Assembly: GCF_013836145.1 (NCBI RefSeq)
Contig: NZ_CP057483.1
Span: 2,108,001-2,172,000 of the forward strand
DNA from: Citrobacter sp. RHB25-C09
GTDB taxonomy: Bacteria > Pseudomonadota > Gammaproteobacteria > Enterobacterales > Enterobacteriaceae
DNA: 64,000 nt
Direction: 5' to 3'
Shown here: positions 17,164-25,996 of the stretch, piece by piece
Position numbering within the stretch: position 1 is the stretch's first letter
Layout of the letters: each line of letters opens with the position of its first letter
Notes under the pieces: model-generated
What the model saw: only the letters and a program-made list of their open reading frames with translations
The model's database searches: none
Told to the model about the DNA's origin: nothing
Program-made: the position numbers and the translations under genes

Positions 17164-18084
17164 ATGGCTCTCGACAATTCAATTTTAGACAGCATTCTGA
17201 ATGAGGTTCGCCCGCTGATCGGTCAGGGGAAAGTGGCGGATTACATCCCCGCGCTTGCCTCTGTCGATGGGGCAAAGCTCGGCATGGCGATTTGTACCGT
17301 TGATGGGCAGTTATGGCAGGCAGGGGATGCCACAGAACGCTTTTCCATTCAGTCTATTTCTAAAGTCCTTAGTCTGGTGGTGGCGATGCGCCATTATTCC
17401 GGGCAAGAGATCTGGCAGCGCGTGGGTAAGGATCCTTCCGGTTCGGCGTTTAATTCGTTGGTTCAGCTGGAAATGGAGCAGGGGATCCCACGCAATCCCT
17501 TTATTAACGCCGGGGCACTGGTGATCTGCGATATGCTGCAGGGACGACTCAGTGCGCCTCGTCAGCGTATGCTCGAGGTGGTCAGGGCGCTGAGCGGTGT
17601 TCCTGATATCGCGTACGATACGGTCGTGGCGCGTTCTGAATTTGAACATTCCGCCCGAAATGCGGCAATTGCCTGGCTGATGAAATCGTTCGGCAATTTT
17701 CATCATGATGTTCCTACGGTACTGCAAAACTACTTTCACTACTGCGCACTGAGAATGAACTGCGTGGAGCTGGCACGTACGTTTGTTTTCCTCGCCAATC
17801 AGGGGAAGGCGTTCCATCTCGATGAGCCCGTGGTCACCCCCATGCAGGCAAGGCAAATCAATGCGTTGATGGCGACCAGCGGCATGTACCAGAATGCGGG
17901 CGAATTTGCCTGGCGGGTGGGGTTGCCGGCTAAGTCGGGCGTCGGTGGCGGTATTGTGGCAATTGTGCCTCACGAGATGGCTATCGCTGTCTGGAGTCCT
18001 GAACTGGATCCCACTGGTAATTCGCTGGCAGGTATTGCAGCCCTTGAACAACTCACACAACGGTTGGGACGCTCGGTTTACTGA
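17164..18084 (+). CDS. glsB: glutaminase GlsB (YneH)
   Basis: 306 residues, serine-dependent beta-lactamase-like glutaminase. The catalytic SISK (SxxK) is at 64-67, NPFINAGAL follows at about 112-120, and the C-terminal SGVGGGIVA loop is present. It hydrolyses L-glutamine to glutamate and ammonia in the cytoplasm. The start is three to four codons downstream of the E. coli annotation; GGAGCATG lies upstream. Its TGA overlaps the yneG ATG by one base, indicating coupling. Confidence 0.95.
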   Translation: MALDNSILDSILNEVRPLIGQGKVADYIPALASVDGAKLGMAICTVDGQLWQAGDATERFSIQSISKVLSLVVAMRHYSGQEIWQRVGKDPSGSAFNSLVQLEMEQGIPRNPFINAGALVICDMLQGRLSAPRQRMLEVVRALSGVPDIAYDTVVARSEFEHSARNAAIAWLMKSFGNFHHDVPTVLQNYFHYCALRMNCVELARTFVFLANQGKAFHLDEPVVTPMQARQINALMATSGMYQNAGEFAWRVGLPAKSGVGGGIVAIVPHEMAIAVWSPELDPTGNSLAGIAALEQLTQRLGRSVY

Positions 18085-18446
18085 TGAATGATTTTGATCT
18101 GCTGTTTACCCGCCTGTCGCGTTCAACCTTTCGCTCCCGCTTTCGCCTGGGAACAAGGGAGCGACAATATTGTTGGGATAAAGGTGCACAGGTGATCGAT
18201 CAGCACGCTGCGGATTTTGTCGCCAAACGACTGGCACCCGCGCGGCCTGCTAATGATGGCAAACAAACCCCGATGCGCGGCCATCCGGTCTTTATAGCTC
18301 AACATGCAACTGCGACCTGCTGTCGTGGGTGTCTGGCAAAATGGCATCACATCCCAGAGGGGCAGGCATTGAGTCCGGAACAGCAGCATTATGTTGTGGC
18401 CGTTATCCATCACTGGTTGGTTATTCAAATGAATAAAGCCGTATAA
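18084..18446 (+). CDS. yneG: DUF4186 protein YneG
   Basis: 120 residues. A conserved Cys/His cluster HATATCCRGCLAKWHH (about 72-87) suggests metal binding. The start codon overlaps the glsB stop (TGATG), so it is translated with glsB. Function unknown; conservation next to glutaminase suggests a link to nitrogen metabolism. No signal or membrane segment. Confidence 0.9.
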   Translation: MNDFDLLFTRLSRSTFRSRFRLGTRERQYCWDKGAQVIDQHAADFVAKRLAPARPANDGKQTPMRGHPVFIAQHATATCCRGCLAKWHHIPEGQALSPEQQHYVVAVIHHWLVIQMNKAV

Positions 18447-18614
18447 TTAACGGTTTGTAAATAACCATAATAATGATGTGGTTTATTAATTTCTTTTCTA
18501 TAGCCGAGAAAAGAAAATGGGATTGCCGGCAACACTGACTATCTTTGGCAATATTCCATGCTATTCTCATAAGAATAGAATTATGACGCAGAGATAATTG
18601 CCTTTGGCAATTAT

Positions 18615-20066
18615 ATGGACCGATATTTAATGCAACTACACTTCGTTCATGCTTTCCGTTTGTTCCGGGAAGAACATCCACTGCGTAATGCCTTCGCGAT
18701 TTTTGCGTTAACGACGCTGTTCTATTTCATTGGTGCGGAGCTGCGTCTGGTCCATGAGTTGTCCCTTTTTTGGCCGCTAAATGGTGTTATGGCTGGCGTT
18801 TTTGCCCGCTATATCTGGCTCAATAAGTTACGTTACTATGCGGTGTGCTATGTCACCATGCTGGGGTATGACGCGTTCACCACCGAATGGGGGTGGGTGT
18901 CGCTGGTCATTAATCTCTCCAATATGGTGTTTATTGTTATCGCTGCTCAACTGGTGATACGTGATAAGCGCCTGGGCAAAAATAAATATGAGCCCGTCAG
19001 TGCGTTGCGCTTATTTAATTACTGTCTTATTGCCGCATTGGCCTGCGCATTAATTGGGGCAATAGGATCGGTGGGGATAGACAGGCTGACATTCTGGCCA
19101 CTGTTTGCAGACTGGTTTACAGAACAATTTTCAACCGGCGTTTTGATCGTGCCATGCATCCTTACGCTTGGAATACCCGGCGCCGTTAAACGCTTGACAC
19201 TTGAAAAAATGATGCCGGTTGTGGTGCTGATTATCTCGGTGCTGGCCTCCGTGTATATCGGCGGTGCGGGCAGTCTGGCGTTTCCGTTACCTGCACTTAT
19301 CTGGTGCGCAGTACGCTACACGCCGCAGGTGACCTGTTTGCTGACGTTTGTCACTGGCGCTATGGAAATCGTGCTGGTGGCCAATTCAATTATCAACATT
19401 TCCGTTGCCTCACCGTTATCGGTCCCGCAGATGTTTTCTGCAAGGCTAGGGATTGCCACGATGGCGATCTGCCCAATTATGGTATCAATGAGCGTCGCCG
19501 CAATTCACTCACTGATGAAGCAGGTCGCGTTACGTGCGGATTTTGACTTTCTCACACAGGTTTATTCTCGCTCCGGGTTATATGAGGCGTTGAAAAGACA
19601 AGAATATTCCCGCTCACAGCACATCTCGGTCATTCTGCTGGATATCGATTTTTTCAAAAGTATTAATGACAACTATGGACATGAGTGCGGCGATCAGATG
19701 CTGAGCGTATTTGCAAAACGTCTTCAGATGATTGTCGGTGATACCGGGCTGGTGGCTCGCATGGGTGGCGAGGAGTTCGTTGTCTTAATTCCGTCCGATA
19801 GTCCAGAAGAGGGCATGCAGCTGGCGGAAAGCATTCGTAAAGCCGTCGCGCTCCACCCGTTCAAATGGCAACAGCAGGAAATATACATGACGGTAAGCAT
19901 CGGGCTGGGAAATGGCCATGTCGCTGCGAATGCGTTGACCGATCTCTTCAATCAACTGATGGTCGAAGCGGACGAATGTTTATATCGGTCTAAAAATGAA
20001 GGGCGCAACCGCACCAGTGCGCGACGGGGTGACCCTGTCACTTTTTCCCGAAGCGATATGGCGTAA
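18615..20066 (+). CDS. dgcF: MASE1-GGDEF diguanylate cyclase DgcF (YneF)
   Basis: 483 residues. About 300 N-terminal residues form eight or more membrane helices (MASE1 sensor), followed by a GGDEF domain with intact RMGGEEFVV at about 382-390 and the substrate segment DIDFFKSINDNYGHECGD. The catalytic motif is intact, so it should make c-di-GMP at the inner membrane. K-12 YneF is sometimes annotated in a shorter N-terminal form; here the frame is complete. The 167 bp upstream hold no clear SD or regulator site. Confidence 0.9.
   Translation: MDRYLMQLHFVHAFRLFREEHPLRNAFAIFALTTLFYFIGAELRLVHELSLFWPLNGVMAGVFARYIWLNKLRYYAVCYVTMLGYDAFTTEWGWVSLVINLSNMVFIVIAAQLVIRDKRLGKNKYEPVSALRLFNYCLIAALACALIGAIGSVGIDRLTFWPLFADWFTEQFSTGVLIVPCILTLGIPGAVKRLTLEKMMPVVVLIISVLASVYIGGAGSLAFPLPALIWCAVRYTPQVTCLLTFVTGAMEIVLVANSIINISVASPLSVPQMFSARLGIATMAICPIMVSMSVAAIHSLMKQVALRADFDFLTQVYSRSGLYEALKRQEYSRSQHISVILLDIDFFKSINDNYGHECGDQMLSVFAKRLQMIVGDTGLVARMGGEEFVVLIPSDSPEEGMQLAESIRKAVALHPFKWQQQEIYMTVSIGLGNGHVAANALTDLFNQLMVEADECLYRSKNEGRNRTSARRGDPVTFSRSDMA
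20029..20041. other. degenerate matS-like site
   Basis: GTGACCCTGTCAC matches the matS consensus GTGACRNYGTCAC except C for R at position 6. It lies inside the dgcF 3' end, 2.3 kb from a perfect matS. It may be a weak MatP site or chance. Confidence 0.3.
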
Positions 20067-20156
20067 CGTGTTCATACATAAAAATAACCTATGACGATGA
20101 GGCTTGCGAAGCAATAAGACGGCGTCCATGGTGAAGGGGATGAATAAGGAGAAACC

Positions 20157-20684
20157 ATGACCTCTTATTGCCCCTGTTATGTACTGGATGCTGAAACCAT
20201 TTCTGCCAGAATTGACGAACTTAGCGAGGTTTTAGTCGATTGCGTAAATCGCGGCGCATCCGTCGGTTTTATACTGCCGTTTGATTTTACCAAAGCGCGA
20301 GCCTTCTGGAACAATGTCGAGCTAAGTGTGAAAAAAGAAGAACGCCTTGTCCTCGCAATTGAAAATTCAGAGGGGACCATCGTCGGTACCGTTCAACTTC
20401 TCCTTCAGCAACCTGAAAACCAGCCCCATCGTGCCGATGTCGCAAAACTGCTCATTCACTCCTCTGCCAGACGGCAAGGGTTGGCGCGGCAGCTTATGTC
20501 CGTTCTGGAAACGTATGCAAAGCAGCAACAGAAAACACAACTGGTGCTGGATACATCGACAGGCAGCGAAGCCGAGTTGTTCTACCACTCTTATGACTGG
20601 CACAAGGCGGGTATGATTCCGGACTATGCGTTAATGCCTGATGGGAGGCTGACGGGAACGACAATATTTTATAAATCCCTCTGA
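20157..20684 (+). CDS. GNAT-family N-acetyltransferase
   Basis: 175 residues. The acetyl-CoA pyrophosphate-binding motif A reads RRQGLARQLM (about 106-115, Q/RxxGxG/A type), preceded by the beta4 strand ADVAKLLI and followed by the LVLDTSTGSEAE strand-helix. Substrate unknown. SD AAGGAG is 7 bases upstream of the ATG. It is inserted between dgcF and uxaB, which are neighbours in K-12, so it is an accessory gene at this locus. Base composition is not obviously foreign. Confidence 0.85.
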   Translation: MTSYCPCYVLDAETISARIDELSEVLVDCVNRGASVGFILPFDFTKARAFWNNVELSVKKEERLVLAIENSEGTIVGTVQLLLQQPENQPHRADVAKLLIHSSARRQGLARQLMSVLETYAKQQQKTQLVLDTSTGSEAELFYHSYDWHKAGMIPDYALMPDGRLTGTTIFYKSL

Positions 20685-20744
20685 TTTGTCGATAAGATTT
20701 GATCAAAACAGGGTTCCGCTGCGAAATGTTTTGCTAACCTGTCG

Positions 20745-20753
20745 TACCAATTT
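20745..20753 (+). promoter_or_regulatory. candidate ExuR/UxuR half-operator ahead of uxaB
   Basis: TACCAATTT is one perfect half of the hexuronate-regulator consensus; the other half (CTAACCTGTCG side) is poor. It is 37 bases before the uxaB start. In E. coli uxaB is ExuR-repressed. A similar half-site precedes ydfI. Confidence 0.4.
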
Positions 20754-20789
20754 AATCAGGTTGTATGACTAATCGAAAGGGAACCCATT

Positions 20790-22241
20790 GTGAAAACACT
20801 AAACCGTCGCGATTTTCCCGGTGCCCACTATCCTGAGCGTATCATTCAGTTTGGTGAAGGTAACTTTCTCCGCGCCTTTGTTGACTGGCAAGTGGATCTG
20901 CTGAATGAACATACCGACCTGAATGCCGGGGTGGTCATTGTTCGGCCTATCAACAGCGATTTTCCACCGTCACTCAGCATTCAGGATGGGCTTTATACTA
21001 CCATTATCCGTGGCTTAAATGAGCAGGGTGAAGCCGTTAGCGACGCGCGCTTAATCCGCTCAGTAAATCGCGAAATTAGCGTTTATCAGGATTATGCAGA
21101 GTTTCTGAGACTGGCGCACAATCCTGACATGCGTTTTGTGTTGTCGAATACTACCGAAGCAGGCATTAGCTATCACGCGGGTGATAAATTCGATGATGCG
21201 CCGGCTGTGAGCTATCCGGCAAAACTGACGCGTCTGCTGTTTGAACGCTATAGCTATTTTAATGGCGCTCTGGATAAAGGCTGGATCATCATTCCGTGCG
21301 AACTGATTGATTACAACGGTGATGCTTTGCGCGAACTGGTGTTGAGGTATGCTCAGGAATGGGCACTGCCGGCAGAGTTTTTCCGTTGGCTGGATCAGGC
21401 TAACGCCTTTTGCTCCACGCTGGTCGACCGCATTGTGACGGGATACCCTCGCGATGAAGTTGTGCAACTTGAAGCCGAGCTGGGCTATCACGATGCTTTC
21501 CTCGATACGGCGGAACACTTCTATCTCTTTGTTATTCAGGGACCAAAGTCGTTGGCCACAGAGCTGCGTCTCGATAAATTCCCGCTGAACGTGATCATCG
21601 TTGACGATATTAAACCATACAAAGAACGTAAGGTCGCCATTCTGAACGGAGCCCATACTGCGCTCGTGCCTGTTGCATTCCTTGCAGGACTGGACACGGT
21701 AGGCGAGGCGATGAATGACGCAGAAATATGTGCATTTGTCGAAAACGCGATCTATCAGGAAATTATCCCGGTACTTGATTTGCCGCGTGATGAACTGGAA
21801 TCTTTCGCCAGTGCAGTAACAGGACGCTTTCGTAACCCGTACATAAAGCATCAACTGTTATCGATCGCGTTAAATGGGATGACGAAGTTTCGGACCCGCA
21901 TTCTTCCGCAACTTCTGGCGGGACAGAAGGCGAGTGGTAAACTTCCAGCACGTTTGACATTTGCCTTAGCTGCGCTGATCGCGTTTTATCGCGGAGAGCG
22001 TGAGGGCAAGGCTTATCCGGTGCAGGATGATGCGGATTGGCTTACGCGCTTCCAGCAGTTATGGGGCCAACACAGCGATAGTCTGATCGACACCCGCGCA
22101 TTGGTTGAGGCCATTCTGTCTGTGAATGACCACTGGGAACAGGATTTAACGCAGGTTCCGGGTCTGGTAGAACAGGTGACGGCCGATCTTGATGCCATTG
22201 TACATAAAGGGATGCGTGAGGCCGTTAAGCCTTTATGCTGA
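20790..22241 (+). CDS. uxaB: altronate oxidoreductase (tagaturonate reductase) UxaB
   Basis: 483 residues, the exact length of E. coli UxaB. The Rossmann entry IIQFGEGNFLRAFVDWQ is at about 20-36 and the catalytic region KVAILNGAHTALVPVAFL at about 281-298. It reduces D-tagaturonate to D-altronate with NADH in galacturonate catabolism. Same superfamily as ydfI at the other end of this region. SD AAAGGGAAC precedes ATG-equivalent GTG at 20790. A terminator follows directly. Confidence 0.95.
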   Translation: MKTLNRRDFPGAHYPERIIQFGEGNFLRAFVDWQVDLLNEHTDLNAGVVIVRPINSDFPPSLSIQDGLYTTIIRGLNEQGEAVSDARLIRSVNREISVYQDYAEFLRLAHNPDMRFVLSNTTEAGISYHAGDKFDDAPAVSYPAKLTRLLFERYSYFNGALDKGWIIIPCELIDYNGDALRELVLRYAQEWALPAEFFRWLDQANAFCSTLVDRIVTGYPRDEVVQLEAELGYHDAFLDTAEHFYLFVIQGPKSLATELRLDKFPLNVIIVDDIKPYKERKVAILNGAHTALVPVAFLAGLDTVGEAMNDAEICAFVENAIYQEIIPVLDLPRDELESFASAVTGRFRNPYIKHQLLSIALNGMTKFRTRILPQLLAGQKASGKLPARLTFALAALIAFYRGEREGKAYPVQDDADWLTRFQQLWGQHSDSLIDTRALVEAILSVNDHWEQDLTQVPGLVEQVTADLDAIVHKGMREAVKPLC

Positions 22242-22248
22242 TTCAAAG

Positions 22249-22270
22249 ACCCGGCTAAGGCCGGGTTTTG
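22249..22270 (+). terminator. intrinsic terminator of uxaB
   Basis: ACCCGGC (22249-22255) pairs with GCCGGGT (22260-22266) and is followed by TTTTG. It starts 7 bases after the uxaB stop. Confidence 0.9.
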
Positions 22271-22278
22271 TTAAAGCA

Positions 22279-22301
22279 TCTATTAGTTACAACATACAAA
22301 A
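22279..22301 (-). other. replication fork trap: Tus-binding Ter site
   Basis: On the minus strand the core GTATGTTGTAACTAA (22283-22297) matches the Ter consensus GNATGTTGTAAYKAA at every defined position, with the G of the critical G:C base pair included. Its blocking face (the 5' side of this strand) points right, so it should arrest forks moving leftward. Location just after uxaB matches TerC of E. coli in both place and orientation. Flanking bases (TTTT before the core) differ from the E. coli sites, which may alter affinity. Confidence 0.88.
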
Positions 22302-22352
22302 GATCTTAAAAAAACACTACTCAGCTACAGTGCATTGGAACGATAGTCTCCA

Positions 22353-22360
22353 GGGAAGGG
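22353..22360 (+). other. KOPS octamer
   Basis: GGGAAGGG fits GGGNAGGG and points rightward to dif, 3.6 kb away. Confidence 0.6.
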
Positions 22361-22383
22361 ATGGCATTAAGTTCTTTAACCAC

Positions 22384-22396
22384 GTGACAGTGTCAC
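22384..22396. other. matS site (MatP binding)
   Basis: GTGACAGTGTCAC is a perfect matS (GTGACRNYGTCAC). It lies in the 227-bp uxaB-yneE gap, 100 bases from the Ter core. MatP condenses the Ter macrodomain and tethers it at the septum. The same 13-mer recurs at 27535 and 57864. Confidence 0.85.
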
Positions 22397-22468
22397 CTAT
22401 TTGCCACTTGAAAACTTGATGTAGATCACGTTTAATCACCTGTTCATCCCCTTTATCTGAACATTGAT

Positions 22469-23383
22469 ATGATTGTCCGCCCTCAACAACACTGGTTACG
22501 ATTGATATTTGTCTGGCATGGCTCAGTATTAGCAAAAATATCATCACGTCTGCTGTTGAATTTCTTACTTTCCATCGCTGTTATCATCATGTTGCCCTGG
22601 TATACGATGCTGGGTATCAAATTTACTCTCGCGCCTTTCAGCATACTCGGCGTCGCGATAGCGATCTTCTTAGGTTTTCGTAACAACGCCTGTTATTCGC
22701 GCTACGTTGAGGCGCGTAAACTGTGGGGACAACTGATGATTGCCTCTCGTTCACTCCTGCGGGAAGTGAAAACAACCTTACCTGAGGATGGCGAGATGGG
22801 GCATTTTGTCAGACTACAGATTGCGTTTGCCCACTGCTTACGCATGACATTACGTCGCCAGACTCAGGCGGCACCGTTGGCTAAGTATCTCAGCGCTGAA
22901 GACTTACAGCAGGTTTTTGCCTCTCACTCACCGGCAAACCGCATTCTGCTACTGATGGGGGAGTGGCTGGCCCAGCGTCGTCGTGATGGCCAACTCTCGG
23001 ACATTTTATTTCATAGCCTGAATAATCGGTTGAATGATATGTCGGCGGTTCTGGCAGGGTGCGAGCGGATCGCCAATACGCCGGTACCTTTCGCATATAC
23101 GCTAATTCTGCATCGCACGGTCTATTTATTCTGCATCATGCTGCCTTTTGCTCTGGTAGTCGATTTGCACTATATGACGCCGTTTATCTCCGTCTTGATC
23201 TCCTATACCTTTATTTCCCTCGATACCTTAGCGGAAGAACTGGAAGATCCGTTTGGTATGGAGAATAACGACTTGCCGCTAGATGCTATCTGCAACGCGA
23301 TCGAAATTGATTTACTGCAGATGAACAATGAAACCGTCGTTCCTGCCAAGCTGATGCCTGATAAGCACTATCAATTGACATAA
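22469..23383 (+). CDS. yneE: bestrophin-family channel-like protein YneE
   Basis: 304 residues, UPF0187/bestrophin homologue. Hydrophobic helices at about 27-50 and 52-70, a cytoplasmic helical domain, then helices at about 208-232 and 234-255, ending in the family's LEDPFGMENNDLPLD motif. Bacterial homologues (KpBest) are pentameric cation channels in the inner membrane; physiological role unknown. The start MIVRPQQHW agrees with E. coli, with no strong SD upstream. The upstream gap holds Ter, KOPS and matS. Confidence 0.92.
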   Translation: MIVRPQQHWLRLIFVWHGSVLAKISSRLLLNFLLSIAVIIMLPWYTMLGIKFTLAPFSILGVAIAIFLGFRNNACYSRYVEARKLWGQLMIASRSLLREVKTTLPEDGEMGHFVRLQIAFAHCLRMTLRRQTQAAPLAKYLSAEDLQQVFASHSPANRILLLMGEWLAQRRRDGQLSDILFHSLNNRLNDMSAVLAGCERIANTPVPFAYTLILHRTVYLFCIMLPFALVVDLHYMTPFISVLISYTFISLDTLAEELEDPFGMENNDLPLDAICNAIEIDLLQMNNETVVPAKLMPDKHYQLT

Positions 23384-23460
23384 AACTTGCCAGTTAATGA
23401 ACGACAAGTGCCATGTGTCAATAAGTTGTGAGAATTAACTTATTTCAAATTTTCCAGTCA

Positions 23461-24219
23461 TCATGAATTCAGTCTGGCAACAATAAAAAGTCGGGGAAAC
23501 GCCAGTAATATCTGCCCATCTTCTTGCAACGGATATTGTTCTTGTAACAATTGATGATAGCGCTCGAGGTAGCGTATTTGTTCGCTTTCGTTCAGATCTT
23601 GCAACCATGGTCGTAATCCTGTCGCGCTGACCCAGTCTATAATAGCTTGATGTGACTGCATTTTGTGATAATACGTCGTGCGCCAGATATCAACTTCGCA
23701 ACCGACATCACTCAAAATATCGTAATACGCGTGAACACCAGGAAGGGAGGCTCGGGCACGATCCGGATAGTCTTGTTCGTAGGCCACTTCACGCATCAAA
23801 ACATGAGAGGGCTCAAGCACATTGTCCGGCATTTGAACGGCCAAAATTCCGTTTTCCTTTAGTAACGATACGAGTTGGGGGAACAGTTCATAGTGATTCG
23901 TGATCCACTGCAGCGAGGCATTGGCGTAAACCACATCGACGGGCGTGGCGGGTTTAAACTGACGAATATCGGCTTCAACGAAATGACATGTGGGAAGCAG
24001 GCTTCGCGCTTCATTTAACATGCCTGGAGAGGTATCCACACCAGTAATATGCGCATGTGGCCAGCGCTGGTAAAGCAGTGCCGTACTGTTGCCGGGACCG
24101 CATCCTAAATCGACCACCGATGCGGGGTTTTCCTGCTGAACACGGGCCAGTAACTCTTTGGCGGGTCGTGTACGTTCAACTTCATATTGTAAATACAGCG
24201 CCGGGTTCCAGTCTGACAT
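23461..24219 (-). CDS. tam: trans-aconitate 2-methyltransferase Tam
   Basis: 252 residues, the same as E. coli. SAM-binding motif I VVDLGCGPGNS is at about 35-45, and ADIRQF carries the acidic residue after motif II. It methylates trans-aconitate, a spontaneous inhibitor by-product of aconitate, in the cytoplasm. It converges with yneE over a 77-base gap without a clear terminator. Confidence 0.95.
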   Translation of the reverse strand: MSDWNPALYLQYEVERTRPAKELLARVQQENPASVVDLGCGPGNSTALLYQRWPHAHITGVDTSPGMLNEARSLLPTCHFVEADIRQFKPATPVDVVYANASLQWITNHYELFPQLVSLLKENGILAVQMPDNVLEPSHVLMREVAYEQDYPDRARASLPGVHAYYDILSDVGCEVDIWRTTYYHKMQSHQAIIDWVSATGLRPWLQDLNESEQIRYLERYHQLLQEQYPLQEDGQILLAFPRLFIVARLNS

Positions 24220-24353
24220 TATTCATTCCCCTGATGGTAAAAAGGCCAGGTACAGTAAGTGTAGACCGTGGCGTTTCCTTTTCGTGCCAAACGCAGAGGA
24301 AGGCATAAACTATAATTATGAGCCTAACGTCGCGTATTGAAGGGGGAACCCTA

Positions 24354-24719
24354 ATGAATCAAGTTGAAATCAAGGGTGGTATCGACATAGCGATGAAAGT
24401 ACCGCCGCACCAGATGCAACAAACTGTTGATTTTTATCGCCATACGATTGGCTTACCAGAAATAACCGACAAGATGCCAGCCATCGGCTTTGTATTAGGT
24501 CCGAATAGACTCTGGATAGATGAAGCTCCGGGATTGAGCCAGGCGGAGATATGGCTCGAGTTATTTACGACCGATTTCAGACAGGCCGAGAAATACACGG
24601 AAGAAAAGGGTGTCGTTCGTTGCGATGCCATCGAACATTTACCTGCGGGTTTTAAAGGTGGTTGGATCATGAACCCCTGCAACATTGTGCATATGCTGAG
24701 AGAGCCTGAGGCATGGTAA
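24354..24719 (+). CDS. VOC (glyoxalase/bleomycin-resistance fold) protein
   Basis: 121 residues. One betaalphabetabetabeta-type module begins at KGGIDIAMKVP and contains VDFYRHTIGLPEI, the hallmark first helix of VOC proteins; the latter half ends with NIVHMLREPE, the usual Glu-bearing last strand. No specific metal set is evident, so the substrate is unknown. The ATG at 24354 has AGGGGGAA 5 bases before it and is preferred over an in-frame ATG at 24318. Divergent from tam; convergent with ridA. Confidence 0.8.
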   Translation: MNQVEIKGGIDIAMKVPPHQMQQTVDFYRHTIGLPEITDKMPAIGFVLGPNRLWIDEAPGLSQAEIWLELFTTDFRQAEKYTEEKGVVRCDAIEHLPAGFKGGWIMNPCNIVHMLREPEAW

Positions 24720-24731
24720 GTCGTTACGCTA

Positions 24732-24764
24732 CACACAGATACCGGTTCTTCTGATATCTGTGTG
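24732..24764. terminator. bidirectional hairpin between VOC gene and ridA-family gene
   Basis: CACACAGATA (24732-24741) pairs with TATCTGTGTG (24755-24764), a 10-bp perfect stem between convergent genes. Confidence 0.7.
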
Positions 24765-24775
24765 CGACGTTTCTA

Positions 24776-25174
24776 TTACTTGTGTTCAGGAATTCGGGCG
24801 ATAACCTTTATCTCAAAATCGAAGCCCGCAAGCCAGTTAACGCCCACGGCAGTCCAGTTCGGATACGGGGGCTTCGGGAAAATGGTTTGTTTAACCTGCA
24901 TAATGGTTGGAAATTGATTCTCCGGATCGGTATGAAAGGTTGTGACATCGATGAGATCGTCAAAGGTACAGCCTGCAGCGGTAAGTGTGGCCTTAAGATT
25001 ATCAAAGGCAAGCGCTACCTGCGTTGCAAAGTCGGGCTCAGGTGTACCGTCTTCACGGCTACCCACTTGTCCGGAAACAAACAGTAAATCACCAGAGCGG
25101 ATCGCTGCAGAATACCCATGCTGCTCATAGAGAGCGTGGCGATTTGCAGGGAAAACAGGTTTCGGTTGGTTCAT
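24776..25174 (-). CDS. RidA/YjgF-family protein
   Basis: 132 residues. RidA fold with YSAAIRSGDLLFVSGQVG near the start (about 21-38), a central NLKATLTAAGCTFDDLIDVTTF stretch and PNWTAVGVNWLAG near the C-terminus. The catalytic Arg-Glu pattern of true RidA imine deaminases (R105/E120 type) is not evident; the end reads FEIKVIA. Substrate unknown; relatives act on reactive enamines or in pyrimidine and nitroaromatic pathways. Divergent from the TetR gene across 140 bp that holds three operators, so likely TetR-controlled. Confidence 0.85.
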   Translation of the reverse strand: MNQPKPVFPANRHALYEQHGYSAAIRSGDLLFVSGQVGSREDGTPEPDFATQVALAFDNLKATLTAAGCTFDDLIDVTTFHTDPENQFPTIMQVKQTIFPKPPYPNWTAVGVNWLAGFDFEIKVIARIPEHK

Positions 25175-25231
25175 AACGGATCCTTTCTTTGGATGAGCGA
25201 CAGAGGATGCGCGGCATAAATAAATGAATTA

Positions 25232-25300
25232 ATATACGCGGCGTATGTAAACTAAATCACACATACGCCGTGTATGTCAAATAACATACGTGCCGTATAT
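25232..25300. promoter_or_regulatory. three tandem TetR-type operators between ridA-like gene and tetR
   Basis: Three inverted repeats share the pattern AYATAC-N5-GTATRT: 25232-25248 (ATATAC/GTATGT), 25261-25277 (ACATAC/GTATGT, perfect) and 25284-25300 (ACATAC/GTATAT). Start-to-start spacings are 29 and 23 bp. The last one ends 14 bases before the tetR ATG. This arrangement is typical for autorepression plus control of the divergent gene. Regulator identity is inferred from adjacency. Confidence 0.8.
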
Positions 25301-25314
25301 TGCAAGGAGTTCAC

Positions 25315-25914
25315 ATGGCTGCCAAACGTCGCGCCGAAACGATGGAAGAGACCCGCACAAAACTGATTGCGGCCGCACGAAAAGCCTTCGCCGAAAAAGG
25401 GTTTGCAGCAGCATCGATGGATGATTTGACTGCCAGCGTCGGCCTGACGCGTGGGGCCTTGTACCATAATTTTGGGGATAAAAAGGGATTGCTTGCCGCT
25501 GTGGTTACCCAGATTGATTCTGAAATGGCGCAAAGCGCCAAAAGTGCAGCGGCAGATACCGGTGATGACCAGCAAAAGTTGCTGGCAGAAGGGATTGCCT
25601 ATATCAAGATGGCGCTGGATGAAGAAGTCCGCCGTATCGTTTTACTTGATGGTCCGGCTTTTCTTGGGGATCCGACAAAATGGCCGAGCCAGAATAATTG
25701 CCTGAACGCCACTCGCGAAAGCATTACGGATCTGATTGAACGCAAGTTAATCAAACCGGTAGACGTAGATGCCACCGCCTGGCTGTTAAATGGCGCCGCA
25801 CTGAATGCCGCACAATGGGTTGCTGCCAGCGAAGATCCGCAGCAGGCATTACCAAAAGCGATTCAGGTTTTCACCATGTTAGTAAGTGGCATACTCGAGG
25901 TACACGCGGCTTAA
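25315..25914 (+). CDS. TetR/AcrR-family transcriptional regulator
   Basis: 199 residues. The N-terminal HTH (about 12-58) includes RKAFAEKGFAAASMDDLTASVGL and TRGALYHNFGDKKGL, the canonical TetR helix 3-4 segment; the C-terminal ligand domain has a short conserved DGPAFLGDPT. The ATG at 25315 has AAGGAG 6 bases upstream; an earlier in-frame TTG at 25300 is rejected. It likely represses itself and the divergent RidA-like gene through the three palindromes. Inducer unknown. The pair is not at this place in K-12. Confidence 0.88.
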   Translation: MAAKRRAETMEETRTKLIAAARKAFAEKGFAAASMDDLTASVGLTRGALYHNFGDKKGLLAAVVTQIDSEMAQSAKSAAADTGDDQQKLLAEGIAYIKMALDEEVRRIVLLDGPAFLGDPTKWPSQNNCLNATRESITDLIERKLIKPVDVDATAWLLNGAALNAAQWVAASEDPQQALPKAIQVFTMLVSGILEVHAA

Positions 25915-25996
25915 TAAAGAAGAAAGAGCTTTGAGAAGCAAACAACGACCAGGCAATGATGCCCACAAAACGGCGGATTCGGCCTGATTCTATGTT

